From: Polynucleobacter sp. MWH-Jannik1A5
GTDB taxonomy: Bacteria > Pseudomonadota > Gammaproteobacteria > Burkholderiales > Burkholderiaceae
Assembly (NCBI RefSeq): GCF_018881795.1
Contig: NZ_JACVPQ010000001.1
Coordinates: 345,275 to 409,274 of the forward strand
Direction of reading: 5' to 3'
Length of the DNA: 64,000 nt
Part shown: positions 31,247-40,352 of the stretch, piece by piece
Layout: every line of letters begins with the position of its first letter
Numbering within the stretch: the first letter of the stretch is position 1
Position numbers and translations under genes: made by a program
The notes under the pieces: model-generated
What the model was told of the DNA's origin: nothing
Seen by the model: the letters and a program-made list of their open reading frames with translations, nothing else
Databases searched by the model: none

Positions 31247-32329
31247 TCAAAGTTTCTTATTAAAACTGTATTGTGAAAATGCTTGTTCAGCCACATTAAA
31301 CCATTGAGCTTCCATGTTTCTGAAGGCGCGATAGTCTTCAAAAATCTTTTTGAATTGTGGATTCTTTGCGGACTCTTCCGCATAGGTTTCTTGACTCGCT
31401 TTAAAGCAGGCGTCCAAGATCGAAGTATTGAACTTACGGAGTACTGCCCCATTCTGTAGTAGACGTTGTAATGCTGGTGGATTGAGCGCATCATACTTTG
31501 CGCACATATCAGTGTGCGCCTCAAAACAGGCTGCTTCCCATGCCGCTTGATAAGACGGTGGCAATGAATCCCACTGCTTCTTATTCACCAGGAAAGATAA
31601 TCCGGCAGCACCTTCCCAAAAAGCAGGGTAATAATAATTTTTAGCCACTTTGGCTAGGCCCAACTTCTCATCGTCGTATGGACCAACAAACTCTGCAGCA
31701 TCAATGGTTCCTTTTTCTAGAGCAGAATAAATCTCACCAGCAGGCAACTGCTGTGGAACAACCCCCAGTTTTGCGAGTACTTGCCCGGCAAAGCCTGCGA
31801 TGCGGAATTTCAGACCCTTTAAGTCTTCTGTAGATTTAATTTCTTTACGAAACCAACCGCCCATTTGTGTACCGGTTTGACCACCGAGGAAATTGACAAT
31901 GTTGTAGCTAGCATAGAGTTCACGCATTAACTTCATCCCATTGCCATGCAGCATCCAAGCCGTCTGCTGTCTAGCTGTCATGCCAAAAGGAGCCGCTGTA
32001 TCAAAGATAAACGCACTATTCTTACCAAGATAGTAATAACTCGCTGTATGTCCGCATTCAACTGTGCCGTTTTGTACCGCATCTAACACTTGAAGTGCAG
32101 GTACTACTTCGCCAGCTGCAAATACTTTGACATTAAATTTGCCATCTGTTGCTTTACGCAAAGCATTCGCAAACACTTCAGGAGTACCAAACAAAGTATC
32201 TAATGATTTAGGAAAACTCGATACTAGGCGCCAATTCAAGGTTGGCAAGCTTTGCGCGATCGATGGCGCTGCAAGTGCTGCGGCACCAGCACCAATTGTG
32301 GCTTTCTTTAAAAATGAACGTCTTTGCAT
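31247..32329 (-). CDS. TRAP transporter solute-binding protein (DctP family), orphan
   Basis: 360 aa from the ATG at 32329, preceded by GAGGGAG; the 32353 start lacks this. A twin-arginine signal (MQRRSFLKKATIGAGAAALAAPSIAQ) is present. The body is a type II TRAP binding protein (GEVVPALQVLDAVQNGTVECGH, then FRIAGFAGQVLAKLGVVPQQLPAGEIYSALEKGTIDAAEFVGPYDD), similar to TakP-like proteins for 2-oxo acids; the conserved Arg in RIAG is the expected carboxylate ligand. No DctQ or DctM genes flank it, so membrane subunits must be elsewhere. Confidence 0.9.
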   Translation of the reverse strand: MQRRSFLKKATIGAGAAALAAPSIAQSLPTLNWRLVSSFPKSLDTLFGTPEVFANALRKATDGKFNVKVFAAGEVVPALQVLDAVQNGTVECGHTASYYYLGKNSAFIFDTAAPFGMTARQQTAWMLHGNGMKLMRELYASYNIVNFLGGQTGTQMGGWFRKEIKSTEDLKGLKFRIAGFAGQVLAKLGVVPQQLPAGEIYSALEKGTIDAAEFVGPYDDEKLGLAKVAKNYYYPAFWEGAAGLSFLVNKKQWDSLPPSYQAAWEAACFEAHTDMCAKYDALNPPALQRLLQNGAVLRKFNTSILDACFKASQETYAEESAKNPQFKKIFEDYRAFRNMEAQWFNVAEQAFSQYSFNKKL

Positions 32330-32397
32330 CTTCGTCTCCCTCTTAAAAATCATCAGTCTGTATTAATTTATCCAGCTACTGCGTACGCTTACTCAGT

Positions 32398-33744
32398 TTA
32401 CTTTCCACCAACCGTCATAGATCCTAGCAATATCGACCCCGTTTCCTTGGTGCCACGAATCAGTGTATCGCTACCGATAAGTTGAATATCCATCAGCATA
32501 TCGCGCAAATTACCGGCAATCGTCACTTCCTCAACAGGGTATTGAATCTCGCCATTTTCTACCCAATAACCAAATGCGCCGCGCGAATAATCACCCGTCA
32601 CATAATTGACGCCCTGACCCATTAGCTCAGTGACTAACAAGCCAGTACCCATCTCTTTTAACAAAGCAGGCAAACCACCCTTTGGTGTTTTTTTACTCTG
32701 CAAAGTCAGATGATGAGAGCCGCCGGCATTGCCGGTAGTCTTCATGCCTAATTTGCGGGCCGAATAGGTTGACAAGAAATAACCTTCCAGCATCCCTTTG
32801 TCTACTACAGTACGAGCGGATGTTTTGACACCCTCTTCATCAAATGGAGCGCTACCCGTCATGGACATTAAGTGCGGGTCTTCAAATAAGCTGACATGTT
32901 TTGGAAGGACTTGTTTACCAAGGCTATCAAGCAAAAAGCTGGAGCGACGATATAAAGCGCCACCCGAAACTGCTTGCACCAAGCCCCCCAATAATCCTGC
33001 AGCTAATGGGGCTTCGAAGATTACCGGACAACGTCGAGTAGTCAATGATCTTGCCTTGAGGCGTGATAGGGCTCGCTGCGCTGCATATTTACCAATCGCA
33101 GCAGGATCAGCTAACTCCTCAGGAATGCGTGAACTGGAATACCAATCATCCCGCTGCATATGCGCTTTCTTGCCGCCCTCACTTGCTATGGGCGCACAAG
33201 AAATGTAGTGGCGTGAGAATGGGTAACCACCCATAAAACCGTGAGACGTACCCATCATAAAATGCGCATGATGGGCAGATACAGATGCGCCATCACTATT
33301 TTGTATTTGCTTACTGACAGCGAATGCCGCACCTTCTGCAGAACGCGCGATCTCAACAGCCGCAGCTGCATCAATTTTCCATGGATGAAACAAATCTAAA
33401 TCTAATGGGTTTTTTTCTAGGAGCTCAGCTTCTGCAGGACCAGCGCAGACATCTTTTGCCGTGTGTTGAGCAATATGGAATGCGGCATCCACCGTTGCTT
33501 TCAGGGACTCTTTAGAAAAGTCACTCGTACTAGCATTGCCACGATGGTGGCCCAAAAATAATGTCACGCCCACTTGCTTATCTAGACTTTGCTCAATGGT
33601 CTCAACCTCGCCCTTGCGAACGGTTACAGAGAGGCCCTGGCCTTCTGACACCTCAGCAACGGCATCTGAGGCACCCCTTCTTTTGGCCTCTTTAAGCATG
33701 AAATCGATGATTTCTTGAAACTGATTGGATGTGTATGTAAACAT
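32398..33744 (-). CDS. pmbA: Metalloprotease subunit PmbA/TldE
   Basis: 448 aa, full-length TldD/PmbA family. N-terminal AKRRGASDAVAEVSEGQGLSVTVRKGEVE; C-terminal NAGGSHHLTLQ, TGDYSRGAFGYWVENGEIQYPVEEVTIAGNL is diagnostic. PmbA lacks its own HExxxH and forms a heterodimer with TldD to degrade peptides or antitoxins. It is divergent from mogA with only 26 bp between start codons and has TATTAT 6 nt before its ATG. Confidence 0.93.
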   Translation of the reverse strand: MFTYTSNQFQEIIDFMLKEAKRRGASDAVAEVSEGQGLSVTVRKGEVETIEQSLDKQVGVTLFLGHHRGNASTSDFSKESLKATVDAAFHIAQHTAKDVCAGPAEAELLEKNPLDLDLFHPWKIDAAAAVEIARSAEGAAFAVSKQIQNSDGASVSAHHAHFMMGTSHGFMGGYPFSRHYISCAPIASEGGKKAHMQRDDWYSSSRIPEELADPAAIGKYAAQRALSRLKARSLTTRRCPVIFEAPLAAGLLGGLVQAVSGGALYRRSSFLLDSLGKQVLPKHVSLFEDPHLMSMTGSAPFDEEGVKTSARTVVDKGMLEGYFLSTYSARKLGMKTTGNAGGSHHLTLQSKKTPKGGLPALLKEMGTGLLVTELMGQGVNYVTGDYSRGAFGYWVENGEIQYPVEEVTIAGNLRDMLMDIQLIGSDTLIRGTKETGSILLGSMTVGGK

Positions 33745-33750
33745 ACCCTA

Positions 33751-33756
33751 ATAATA
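33751..33756 (-). promoter_or_regulatory. -10 TATTAT of pmbA, leaderless start candidate
   Basis: TATTAT on the minus strand, 6 nt before the pmbA ATG, two bases from the oppositely oriented -10 of mogA. Confidence 0.6.
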
Positions 33757-33758
33757 GC

Positions 33759-33764
33759 TAGAAT
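33759..33764 (+). promoter_or_regulatory. -10 TAGAAT of mogA, leaderless start candidate
   Basis: TAGAAT 6 nt before the mogA ATG, with no Shine-Dalgarno. It is face to face with the pmbA -10. Confidence 0.6.
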
Positions 33765-33770
33765 AGAAAC

Positions 33771-34394
33771 ATGAAGCATACCGAAGCCCTAAAACGAAAT
33801 AGCCCAAATGAGGTCAAAATTGGCCTCATTTCCATCTCGGATCGCGCCAGTAAAGGCGTATATCAAGATGAAGGCATCCCAGCACTACAAGCCTGGCTGA
33901 TGAAAGCCATCACTAATCCATGTGTCTTTCATGAACGCTTGATTGCCGATGAATCTGAAGTCATTACGGAAACCATTGTTGAGCTGGTGGATGAGCTAGG
34001 TTGCGATCTAGTGCTAACAACAGGCGGCACAGGCCCCTCAAGAAGAGATGTCACCCCTGAGGCTACCCGCGACGCTGGAACCCGCGAAATGCCCGGTTTT
34101 GGTGAGCAGATGCGTCAAATTAGCTTGAACTTTGTACCCACCGCAATTTTGTCCAGACAAACTGCCGTTCTCAGAGAAATTGATAGTCACGCAGCTTTGG
34201 TAATTAACCTGCCCGGCCAACCTAAAGCGATTGCCGAAACCCTAGAAGGCCTTAAAGATGAGAACGGCAAGTCGATTGTTCCTGGTATCTTTGCTGCCGT
34301 GCCTTACTGCATTGACCTCATCGGTGGACCTTATATTGAAACTGATGAAGCGGTGATTAAGGTCTTTAGACCTAAGAGTGCCATTAAAAAGTAA
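33771..34394 (+). CDS. mogA: Molybdopterin adenylyltransferase
   Basis: 207 aa, MoaB/Mog fold. KIGLISISDRASKGVYQDEGIPAL at the N-terminus and the nucleotide/MPT loop LVLTTGGTGPSRRDVTPEAT are diagnostic. INLPGQPKAIAETLEGL and IFAAVPYCIDLIGGPY complete the fold. It activates molybdopterin with AMP before Mo insertion. The only upstream ATG is at 33771. Confidence 0.92.
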   Translation: MKHTEALKRNSPNEVKIGLISISDRASKGVYQDEGIPALQAWLMKAITNPCVFHERLIADESEVITETIVELVDELGCDLVLTTGGTGPSRRDVTPEATRDAGTREMPGFGEQMRQISLNFVPTAILSRQTAVLREIDSHAALVINLPGQPKAIAETLEGLKDENGKSIVPGIFAAVPYCIDLIGGPYIETDEAVIKVFRPKSAIKK

Positions 34395-34424
34395 GAAGAA
34401 AAATATCTGGCTGTTAGCAAATAA

Positions 34425-34455
34425 ACAAAAGGTCCGCAATGCGGACCTTTTTTAT
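34425..34455. terminator. Bidirectional terminator between mogA and orn
   Basis: AAAGGTCCGC-aat-GCGGACCTTT (about 34428-34450) with T-runs on both strands, in the convergent gap between mogA (+) and orn (-). Confidence 0.88.
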
Positions 34456-34472
34456 TCCTGCCTTAGATCTTC

Positions 34473-35069
34473 TTATTGAGGCAGCGGTACGATAAATTTC
34501 TCACGGTAGTACTTGAGCTCTTCTATCGACTCCTCGATATCAGCCAAGGCTGTATGCGCTTGCTTCTTAGTAAAACCTTTGACTAACTCGGGATGCCAAC
34601 GCTTACATAACTCTTTTAAAGTAGAAACATCGATATTCCGATAATGAAAGTAAGCCTCTAACTTCGGCATGTACTTAGCCATAAAACGTCTGTCTTGACC
34701 AATCGTATTGCCACACATTGGCGCAATACCCGCTTTAATATATTTCTTCAGAAATGCAATGCATTGCGCTTCGACAGTAGCCTCATCCAAAGTAGATGCT
34801 TTTACCTTGTCGATTAAACCGGAGCGGCCATGGGTACCTTTATTCCAAGCGTCCATCGCATCCAAAACCGCATCCTCTTGATGTACGACCCAGACGGGTG
34901 CCGTGGCGATGGTATTGAGATGGGCATCCGTAACAATGATGGCAATCTCTAAAATTCGCTCAGTTTCAGGGTTTAGACCCGACATCTCCATGTCCACCCA
35001 AATGAGGTGCTCATTGGCTGGCGCCACTTTGGCTCCAGGTGTTGCTGCTGTGTTAGTTTGCTCGCTCAT
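34473..35069 (-). CDS. orn: Oligoribonuclease
   Basis: 198 aa. DEDDh exonuclease: first motif [20 protein letters not shown], second [12 protein letters not shown], third [18 protein letters not shown]. It degrades RNA dinucleotides and pGpG. There is a 15-residue low-complexity N-terminal extension before the first motif. Divergent from the M48 protease gene with 15 bp between start codons. Confidence 0.95.
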   Translation of the reverse strand: MSEQTNTAATPGAKVAPANEHLIWVDMEMSGLNPETERILEIAIIVTDAHLNTIATAPVWVVHQEDAVLDAMDAWNKGTHGRSGLIDKVKASTLDEATVEAQCIAFLKKYIKAGIAPMCGNTIGQDRRFMAKYMPKLEAYFHYRNIDVSTLKELCKRWHPELVKGFTKKQAHTALADIEESIEELKYYREKFIVPLPQ

Positions 35070-35072
35070 ATC

Positions 35073-35078
35073 TATAAT
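35073..35078 (+). promoter_or_regulatory. -10 TATAAT of the M48 protease gene, leaderless start candidate
   Basis: A consensus TATAAT exactly 6 nt before the ATG at 35085 and no Shine-Dalgarno. The promoter reads out of the orn 5' end; the -35 is poor. Confidence 0.6.
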
Positions 35079-35084
35079 GATCTC

Positions 35085-36338
35085 ATGACATTCACAATTA
35101 TTTTTCTAATCGCCTTTATTGCTAGTTTTGGCTTGCGCCACTGGCTGTCCCAACGTCAAATTCGCTACGTGGCAAAGCATCGAAATGCCGTGCCCGCTGA
35201 ATTCGCTGAAAAAGTGACTTTAGCCGAACATCAAAAAGCCGCTGACTACACCATTGCTAAATTACGTCTAGGCATTATAGAAAATGGGGTCAGCGCCATC
35301 ATTTTAATTGGCTTCACCCTCCTGGGCGGTTTGCAAATTCTGAACATGGCATTACTGCAACTTTTGGGTGAGGGCATCCCCCAACAAATGGCCCTGCTTG
35401 TTTCAATTGTGCTCATCTCCGGAATCCTCGATATCCCATTCTCTTGGTATAAACAGTTCCACCTAGAAGAGCGCTTTGGCTTTAATCGGATGACTAAAAA
35501 ACTATTCTTCTCGGATATGTTTAAAGGTATATCGGTTGGCAGCGCCATTGGCGTGCCCTTGCTTTGGGTCATCTTATCCTTGATGGAAAAAGCAGGAGAT
35601 TTATGGTGGTTGTGGGCATGGGCAGTATTAACTGTATTTAGCCTGCTCATGCAGTGGGTCTTCCCTACTTTTATTGCACCAATGTTTAATAAATTCCAAG
35701 CCCTCGATGAAGGTCCATTAAAGACGCAGATTGAATCGCTCCTGAAGCGCTGCGACTTCGCAAGCCAAGGTCTATTTGTTATGGATGGCAGTAAGCGTAG
35801 CGCTCATGGCAATGCATTTTTTGCTGGTATGGGTAAAGCCAAACGCATTGTATTTTTTGACACCCTCATTGAGAAACTCAACCCAGGCGAAGTAGAGGCA
35901 GTACTCGCTCACGAGCTTGGTCATTACAAATGCAACCATATTCGTAAGCGACTCTTGGTTTCCTTTGCGCTGAGCTTTGCTATGTTTGCCCTCTTAGGCT
36001 GGATTAGCACGAAAGTCTGGTTCTATACAGACTTAGGTGTTATGCCTAACCTGAATGGCTATAACGGTGGACTTGCATTAGCACTCTTTATGTTGGTCTC
36101 ACCTGTATTTAGCTTTTTCTTCACACCACTCTCTAGCCTAGCATCGCGCAAACACGAGTACGAAGCTGATGGCTTTGCTGCTGAAAAATCTTCTGCAAAA
36201 GATTTAGTGACCGCACTAGTGAAGCTATATCAAGATAACGCATCAACCCTTACGCCAGATCCGATCTACACCGCTTTCTACAGCTCGCATCCGCCTGCGC
36301 CATTACGCATTGCCAACTTGCAACGGTTTAGCTCATAA
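35085..36338 (+). CDS. M48-family membrane metalloprotease (Ste24-like)
   Basis: 417 aa from the ATG at 35085; the longer frame to a GTG at 35007 would run inside orn. N-terminal transmembrane helices, then HELGH in [13 protein letters not shown] as the zinc site, with the downstream Glu in HEYEADGFA as third ligand. The layout matches Ste24/HtpX-like CAAX-protease relatives used in bacterial membrane protein quality control. rsgA follows 2 bp later. Confidence 0.92.
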   Translation: MTFTIIFLIAFIASFGLRHWLSQRQIRYVAKHRNAVPAEFAEKVTLAEHQKAADYTIAKLRLGIIENGVSAIILIGFTLLGGLQILNMALLQLLGEGIPQQMALLVSIVLISGILDIPFSWYKQFHLEERFGFNRMTKKLFFSDMFKGISVGSAIGVPLLWVILSLMEKAGDLWWLWAWAVLTVFSLLMQWVFPTFIAPMFNKFQALDEGPLKTQIESLLKRCDFASQGLFVMDGSKRSAHGNAFFAGMGKAKRIVFFDTLIEKLNPGEVEAVLAHELGHYKCNHIRKRLLVSFALSFAMFALLGWISTKVWFYTDLGVMPNLNGYNGGLALALFMLVSPVFSFFFTPLSSLASRKHEYEADGFAAEKSSAKDLVTALVKLYQDNASTLTPDPIYTAFYSSHPPAPLRIANLQRFSS

Positions 36339-36340
36339 CG

Positions 36341-37354
36341 ATGGAACAGTTTCACGCGCTACTGATCGCCTCCTACGGAAGGCATTATTTAGCGCAGCGT
36401 TTGATTGCAGACGCCCATGGTAATGAGTCGCCTGATGGTCCACTCATTCAGGTTAGTACGCCAGCCAAGCAACATATCGGCGCAGTGGGTGATCGCATGT
36501 TGCTAGAAATGACTTCGGCAGATCAAGCGCGCATTATTCAAATTAAGCCTCGAGAAAATCTTCTCTATCGCTCAGATGCTTTTAAGAGCAAACTCATTGC
36601 TTCAAACGTGGATCAAATCTTGGTAGTGCTTGCAACTCAACCTGCTTTCTCACCAGATTTGTTGGGTAGAGCAGTTGTCGCTGCAGAAGCCAATCAAATT
36701 GGCTTACATATCCTACTTAATAAATGTGATCTCAAAGATAACTTGGAGCATGCTCGAAAAATTATCGCTCCCTATGCTCGCATGGGCTATCAAGTAAGTG
36801 AGGTATCTGCTAAATTTGATCCAACCTCAATTGATGCATTGCGCACAACCTTACAAGGCAAGGTTTCTGTTTTTGTTGGTCAATCCGGAATGGGTAAATC
36901 CAGCCTACTCAATGCCTGGATTCCTAATGCAGCGGCGTTGACCCAAGAATATTCAGTGCGCTTGGATACCGGCAAACATACCACCACCGCCTGTCGTTAC
37001 TTTGAGCTGCCAGAAGCCTGGGGTAGAGATGAGACGGGTAAGTTGGGTGCCCTAATAGATTCGCCAGGCTTTCAGGAGTTTGGTTTAGCACATATGTCTG
37101 TGAGCGAATTACAGCACGCTTTTAGAGAATTTAAAGACTTACTGGGAAAGTGCCGCTTTCTTAATTGCGCGCATTTATCTGAGCCTGAATGTGCGGTGCG
37201 AGATGCAGTAGACAGAAATGAAATAGCGCCAGAAAGACTGGCGCTATTTAGACAACTACACTCCGACTCAAAAACAGCGGATGTTCAAATTCAGGGAATT
37301 AGCCAAGCCAAAGAGCGATGGTCAGCATTAGCAACAAAGCCATCCAAGCGATAA
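36341..37354 (+). CDS. rsgA: Small ribosomal subunit biogenesis GTPase RsgA
   Basis: 337 aa. An N-terminal OB-like domain is followed by the circularly permuted GTPase order typical of YjeQ: G4 (LLNKCDL) precedes G1 (VGQSGMGKSSLLN) and G3 (DSPGFQEFG). The C-terminal zinc finger has CRFLNCAHLSEPEC. It is 2 bp after the protease gene and its 3' end overlaps the convergent cobD-like gene by 56 bp. Confidence 0.95.
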   Translation: MEQFHALLIASYGRHYLAQRLIADAHGNESPDGPLIQVSTPAKQHIGAVGDRMLLEMTSADQARIIQIKPRENLLYRSDAFKSKLIASNVDQILVVLATQPAFSPDLLGRAVVAAEANQIGLHILLNKCDLKDNLEHARKIIAPYARMGYQVSEVSAKFDPTSIDALRTTLQGKVSVFVGQSGMGKSSLLNAWIPNAAALTQEYSVRLDTGKHTTTACRYFELPEAWGRDETGKLGALIDSPGFQEFGLAHMSVSELQHAFREFKDLLGKCRFLNCAHLSEPECAVRDAVDRNEIAPERLALFRQLHSDSKTADVQIQGISQAKERWSALATKPSKR

Positions 37355-38258
37355 CTAGGCGCCATACCAATCCCACTGCAGAGCGCATTGTGCGTTCGGT
37401 AGGCTCAAGACCCACCTCATAAACTACTGGCTCACCTGCCTCCGCCATACGCAATGCTTCATCGCTATCAGGCTCACTCATTGGCTCACCTAGACGAACA
37501 CCCAGCGCTCCGCTACCGGCAGCCAAGATCACTGCGGATAAAGAGTCAGACCATTTTTGTGTCAGGTAACGCCAACCATAAACCGCACCTTCGAAGTTAC
37601 CGACAATCGCAAAGCCCATCGCAGTAATACGAGCAGGCACCCAATCTAATACATAGAAGAAATGGCGTGCCGCTTCACTCAAGTTGAAGTCGCCGCGCTC
37701 AGACCAACGCTGTGCAGCAATATCTGCCAAGCGATAGAGAACAACACCTGCAGGACCCATTGGCATCATGAACCAGAACAATACGCCAAAGACATGGTGA
37801 TGTGAGCCGATGATGGCGCGCTCTAAGGCCAAAGAAATCACCTCAGTCTCAGTGAGGTTAGAAGTATCTAATTCGGGGCCGTACCACTCACCTAAGGCAG
37901 CACGCGCTCCTGGCAAGTCATGCGCTTCAATCGCTTCATGCACAGCAGTAAAGGAATGGCTGAACTGACGAAAGCCAAAAAACAAATACGCAATGACGAT
38001 GTTCCAAATAAATCCGAGGATGGGGTAAGTCACCATGCAAACGACATACACCATGAACACTAGGAAGGTTGGCAAGATGAAGGCAACCAAACAGGCCATA
38101 CGTGCGCCTACAGGGCTTGCGCCTTCTTCAGTCTTGCCACCGAATTCAGCGGCAACCCAATCTAACCAGCGGGCACAAACACGCGCAATCCAATGGCTTG
38201 AAGTTACTGGGCGATATTGCTCAGCAATGAGGGCGAAGAGAATAGAAAAGAAAGTCAT
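37299..38258 (-). CDS. CobD/CbiB-family membrane protein
   Basis: 319 aa, four to five membrane helices. EQYRPV near the N-terminus, ARAALGEWYGPELDTSNLTETEVISLALERAIIGSHHHVFGVLFWF and LYRLADIAAQRW resemble CobD/CbiB (adenosylcobinamide-phosphate synthase) and AmpE. No other cobalamin genes are near, so a role in cobamide assembly is uncertain. It overlaps the NUDIX gene by 4 bp (ATGA) and rsgA by 56 bp at its 3' end. Confidence 0.8.
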   Translation of the reverse strand: MTFFSILFALIAEQYRPVTSSHWIARVCARWLDWVAAEFGGKTEEGASPVGARMACLVAFILPTFLVFMVYVVCMVTYPILGFIWNIVIAYLFFGFRQFSHSFTAVHEAIEAHDLPGARAALGEWYGPELDTSNLTETEVISLALERAIIGSHHHVFGVLFWFMMPMGPAGVVLYRLADIAAQRWSERGDFNLSEAARHFFYVLDWVPARITAMGFAIVGNFEGAVYGWRYLTQKWSDSLSAVILAAGSGALGVRLGEPMSEPDSDEALRMAEAGEPVVYEVGLEPTERTMRSAVGLVWRLVIAWMALLLMLTIALWLG

Positions 38259-38992
38259 ACTTTTAATAAATGATAAAGGTTACGCAACATTCCCGCAGTA
38301 GCACCCCAAATAAAGCGGTTCTCATAAGGCATCGAATAAAAACGTCGTCCGCCCTGCTCACTTTGCCACAGTCTAACCTGATGATTAGCAGGATCAAGCA
38401 AAAAACTCAGGGGCACTTCAAAGACATCAGCTACTTCAAACTCATCCAAGACATATTCTGCCTGAGCCTGGACTAATCCTACTACTGGGGTCACGCTATA
38501 GCCAGATACCGTCAAATACTGAGGCAAGTGCCCAATAATCTCCACTCGATTGGGGTCCAAACCAATTTCTTCCTGACTCTCCCGTAAGGCAGTGTCATTT
38601 GGACTCCGATCTTCAGGATCCATCCGACCCCCTGGAAAACTAATCTGCCCCGCGTGATCATGCAAATGATTGGTTCTTTGAGTAAGCAACACTGATAATC
38701 CCTCTTCTTTTAGTAGGAGAGGAATTAGCACTGCTGCTTGAGTCACTTTTCCGGCGGCCTGTCGCTTGGTAATAATGTCTGCCGCAATGACATGACGGTT
38801 TTCATCGGTAATCTCTGGCCGCCACTCTGGTGGAGACTGCAAACGAGCCCTTAAACCAGCCGGCTCAAGAAATTCTTTTGCCACCCTCTTTTCATCAGCA
38901 CACACTTGATGAATCGGAACTGCTTGCGCATCAAATCCTGGAGGCGCAGCAACATTCATTGCGTAGTCTTCAGGGCTTGGTGTCTTGGGCAT
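38255..38992 (-). CDS. NUDIX CoA pyrophosphatase (NudL-like)
   Basis: 245 aa from the ATG at 38992; an ATG two codons earlier (38998) is also possible, but TAGAAT lies exactly 6 nt before 38992, favouring it as a leaderless start. NUDIX box GGRMDPEDRSPNDTALRESQEEIGL fits GX5EX7REUXEEXGU with one change at the first Glu (GGRMDPED). The LLTQRT strand and the HAGQISFPGG context match CoA/ADP-ribose-type family members such as NudL. Coupled to the cobD-like gene. Confidence 0.88.
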   Translation of the reverse strand: MPKTPSPEDYAMNVAAPPGFDAQAVPIHQVCADEKRVAKEFLEPAGLRARLQSPPEWRPEITDENRHVIAADIITKRQAAGKVTQAAVLIPLLLKEEGLSVLLTQRTNHLHDHAGQISFPGGRMDPEDRSPNDTALRESQEEIGLDPNRVEIIGHLPQYLTVSGYSVTPVVGLVQAQAEYVLDEFEVADVFEVPLSFLLDPANHQVRLWQSEQGGRRFYSMPYENRFIWGATAGMLRNLYHLLKV

Positions 38993-38998
38993 ATTCAT

Positions 38999-39004
38999 AT
39001 TCTA
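38999..39004 (-). promoter_or_regulatory. -10 TAGAAT of the NUDIX gene, leaderless start candidate
   Basis: TAGAAT on the minus strand, 6 nt before the ATG at 38992 and just past the rplS terminator, so this gene needs its own promoter. Confidence 0.55.
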
Positions 39005-39009
39005 AGGCA

Positions 39010-39040
39010 ACAAAAAAGGCGACCGAGGCCGCCTTTTTTA
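39010..39040 (-). terminator. Terminator of the rpsP-rimM-trmD-rplS operon
   Basis: AAAAAAGGCG...CGCCTTTTTT hairpin (about 39012-39039) with an 8-nt loop, 15 bp beyond the rplS stop; T-run on the minus strand. Confidence 0.88.
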
Positions 39041-39054
39041 CTTCAAGCCGACAT

Positions 39055-39450
39055 TTATTCTGCGGCCGGAGCTGCTGCTGCAGTCTTACGTGCAGGCAAC
39101 TTCTCTTTAATACGTGCAGACTTACCTGAACGATCGCGCAAGTAGTACAACTTCGCACGACGTACATCACCGCGTCGCTTCACTTCAATACCAGCGATCA
39201 ATGGTGAGTAAGTTTGGAATGTACGCTCTACACCTTCGCCAGATGAAATCTTGCGAACGATAAAGCTGGAATTGAGTCCGCGATTGCGCTTAGCAATCAC
39301 AACGCCTTCAAAGGCCTGGGCACGCTTACGTGTACCCTCAACTACGTTTACGCTAACAACTACTGTGTCGCCAGGAGCAAAGCTTGGCAATACTTTGTTA
39401 GCACTTAAGCGAGCAATTTCTTCTTGCTCAATTTTTTCAATTAAATTCAT
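39055..39450 (-). CDS. rplS: 50S ribosomal protein L19
   Basis: 131 aa. [62 protein letters not shown] and [20 protein letters not shown] are the L19 core. It has an Ala-rich tail ([11 protein letters not shown]). AGGA Shine-Dalgarno. Last gene of the rpsP operon. Confidence 0.97.
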   Translation of the reverse strand: MNLIEKIEQEEIARLSANKVLPSFAPGDTVVVSVNVVEGTRKRAQAFEGVVIAKRNRGLNSSFIVRKISSGEGVERTFQTYSPLIAGIEVKRRGDVRRAKLYYLRDRSGKSARIKEKLPARKTAAAAPAAE

Positions 39451-39583
39451 TTTTAATCCTTAAACATCGTATTAGCGTTTAATCCCGAAACCAAAGTTAA
39501 CGGACCTAATAGAGGATGCAGTTAAAACAATTTCACTAAACCAAAAACCAAACCACCTATTCACTACTGCACACTAAAAGTAT

Positions 39584-40330
39584 TTACAGAGAGCGAAGAA
39601 ATTGTTCATCTTCTCGGGTTAGTAACCCTTTGGCTCTAGCCGATTCAATTAAGTCCGGCCTTAACCTGAACGTCAGCTCTAAAGACTTCTGCCGACGCCA
39701 ATCCGCTATTTTAGCGTGATGTCCGCCTAAAAGCACGTCCGGAACCGATAAATTTTCATATATTTCAGGTCTGGTGTAGTGCGGGTAGTCTAAAAGACCA
39801 TTCATAAAGCTATCTTGGGTAGCAGATTCACCGTCTCCGAGAGCTCCAGGAATCAGCCTAATCACCGCATCCATCATGGCCATAGCGGGTATTTCGCCCC
39901 CAGAAAGCACAAAATCCCCAATAGAAAGCTGTAAATCGACGTTTCGGTCAACAAAACGCTGGTCTACAGCTTCATATCGACCACAAATGAAGCTTAAATT
40001 GCCGTAATTGAGGATATCTGTCGCTATCTTCTGAGAAAAACGCTCGCCCTGGGGTGCCAATAAGCAAATTGGGCCGCTTTTAATGCCAGCAGCCTCATGG
40101 GATGCCTTGATTCCAGCAACAGTATCTTCCAGTGGTTTGGCCATCATGACCATTCCAGGACCGCCGCCATAGGCGCGATCATCCACGGTCTTGCGTGGAT
40201 CCGAGCAAAAGTCCCGGGGATTCCACAGATGAACGCTAGCCAGGGATTGTTCACAAGCACGACCGGTAATGCCCCACTGCGTTAAAGCAGAGAACATCTC
40301 TGGGAACAAGGTCACAACATCAAAGCGCAT
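39584..40330 (-). CDS. trmD: tRNA (guanine-N1-)-methyltransferase
   Basis: 248 aa from the ATG at 40330 (MRFDVVTLFPEMF, the usual family start); a longer frame to 40378 overlaps rimM. SPOUT knot: LLAPQGERFSQ, CGRYEAVDQRFVD, IGDFVLSGGE and the GLLDYPHYTRPE substrate loop. It makes m1G37. 22 bp after rimM. Confidence 0.96.
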   Translation of the reverse strand: MRFDVVTLFPEMFSALTQWGITGRACEQSLASVHLWNPRDFCSDPRKTVDDRAYGGGPGMVMMAKPLEDTVAGIKASHEAAGIKSGPICLLAPQGERFSQKIATDILNYGNLSFICGRYEAVDQRFVDRNVDLQLSIGDFVLSGGEIPAMAMMDAVIRLIPGALGDGESATQDSFMNGLLDYPHYTRPEIYENLSVPDVLLGGHHAKIADWRRQKSLELTFRLRPDLIESARAKGLLTREDEQFLRSL

Positions 40331-40352
40331 ATTCGTAACTATTTTTGAATTT

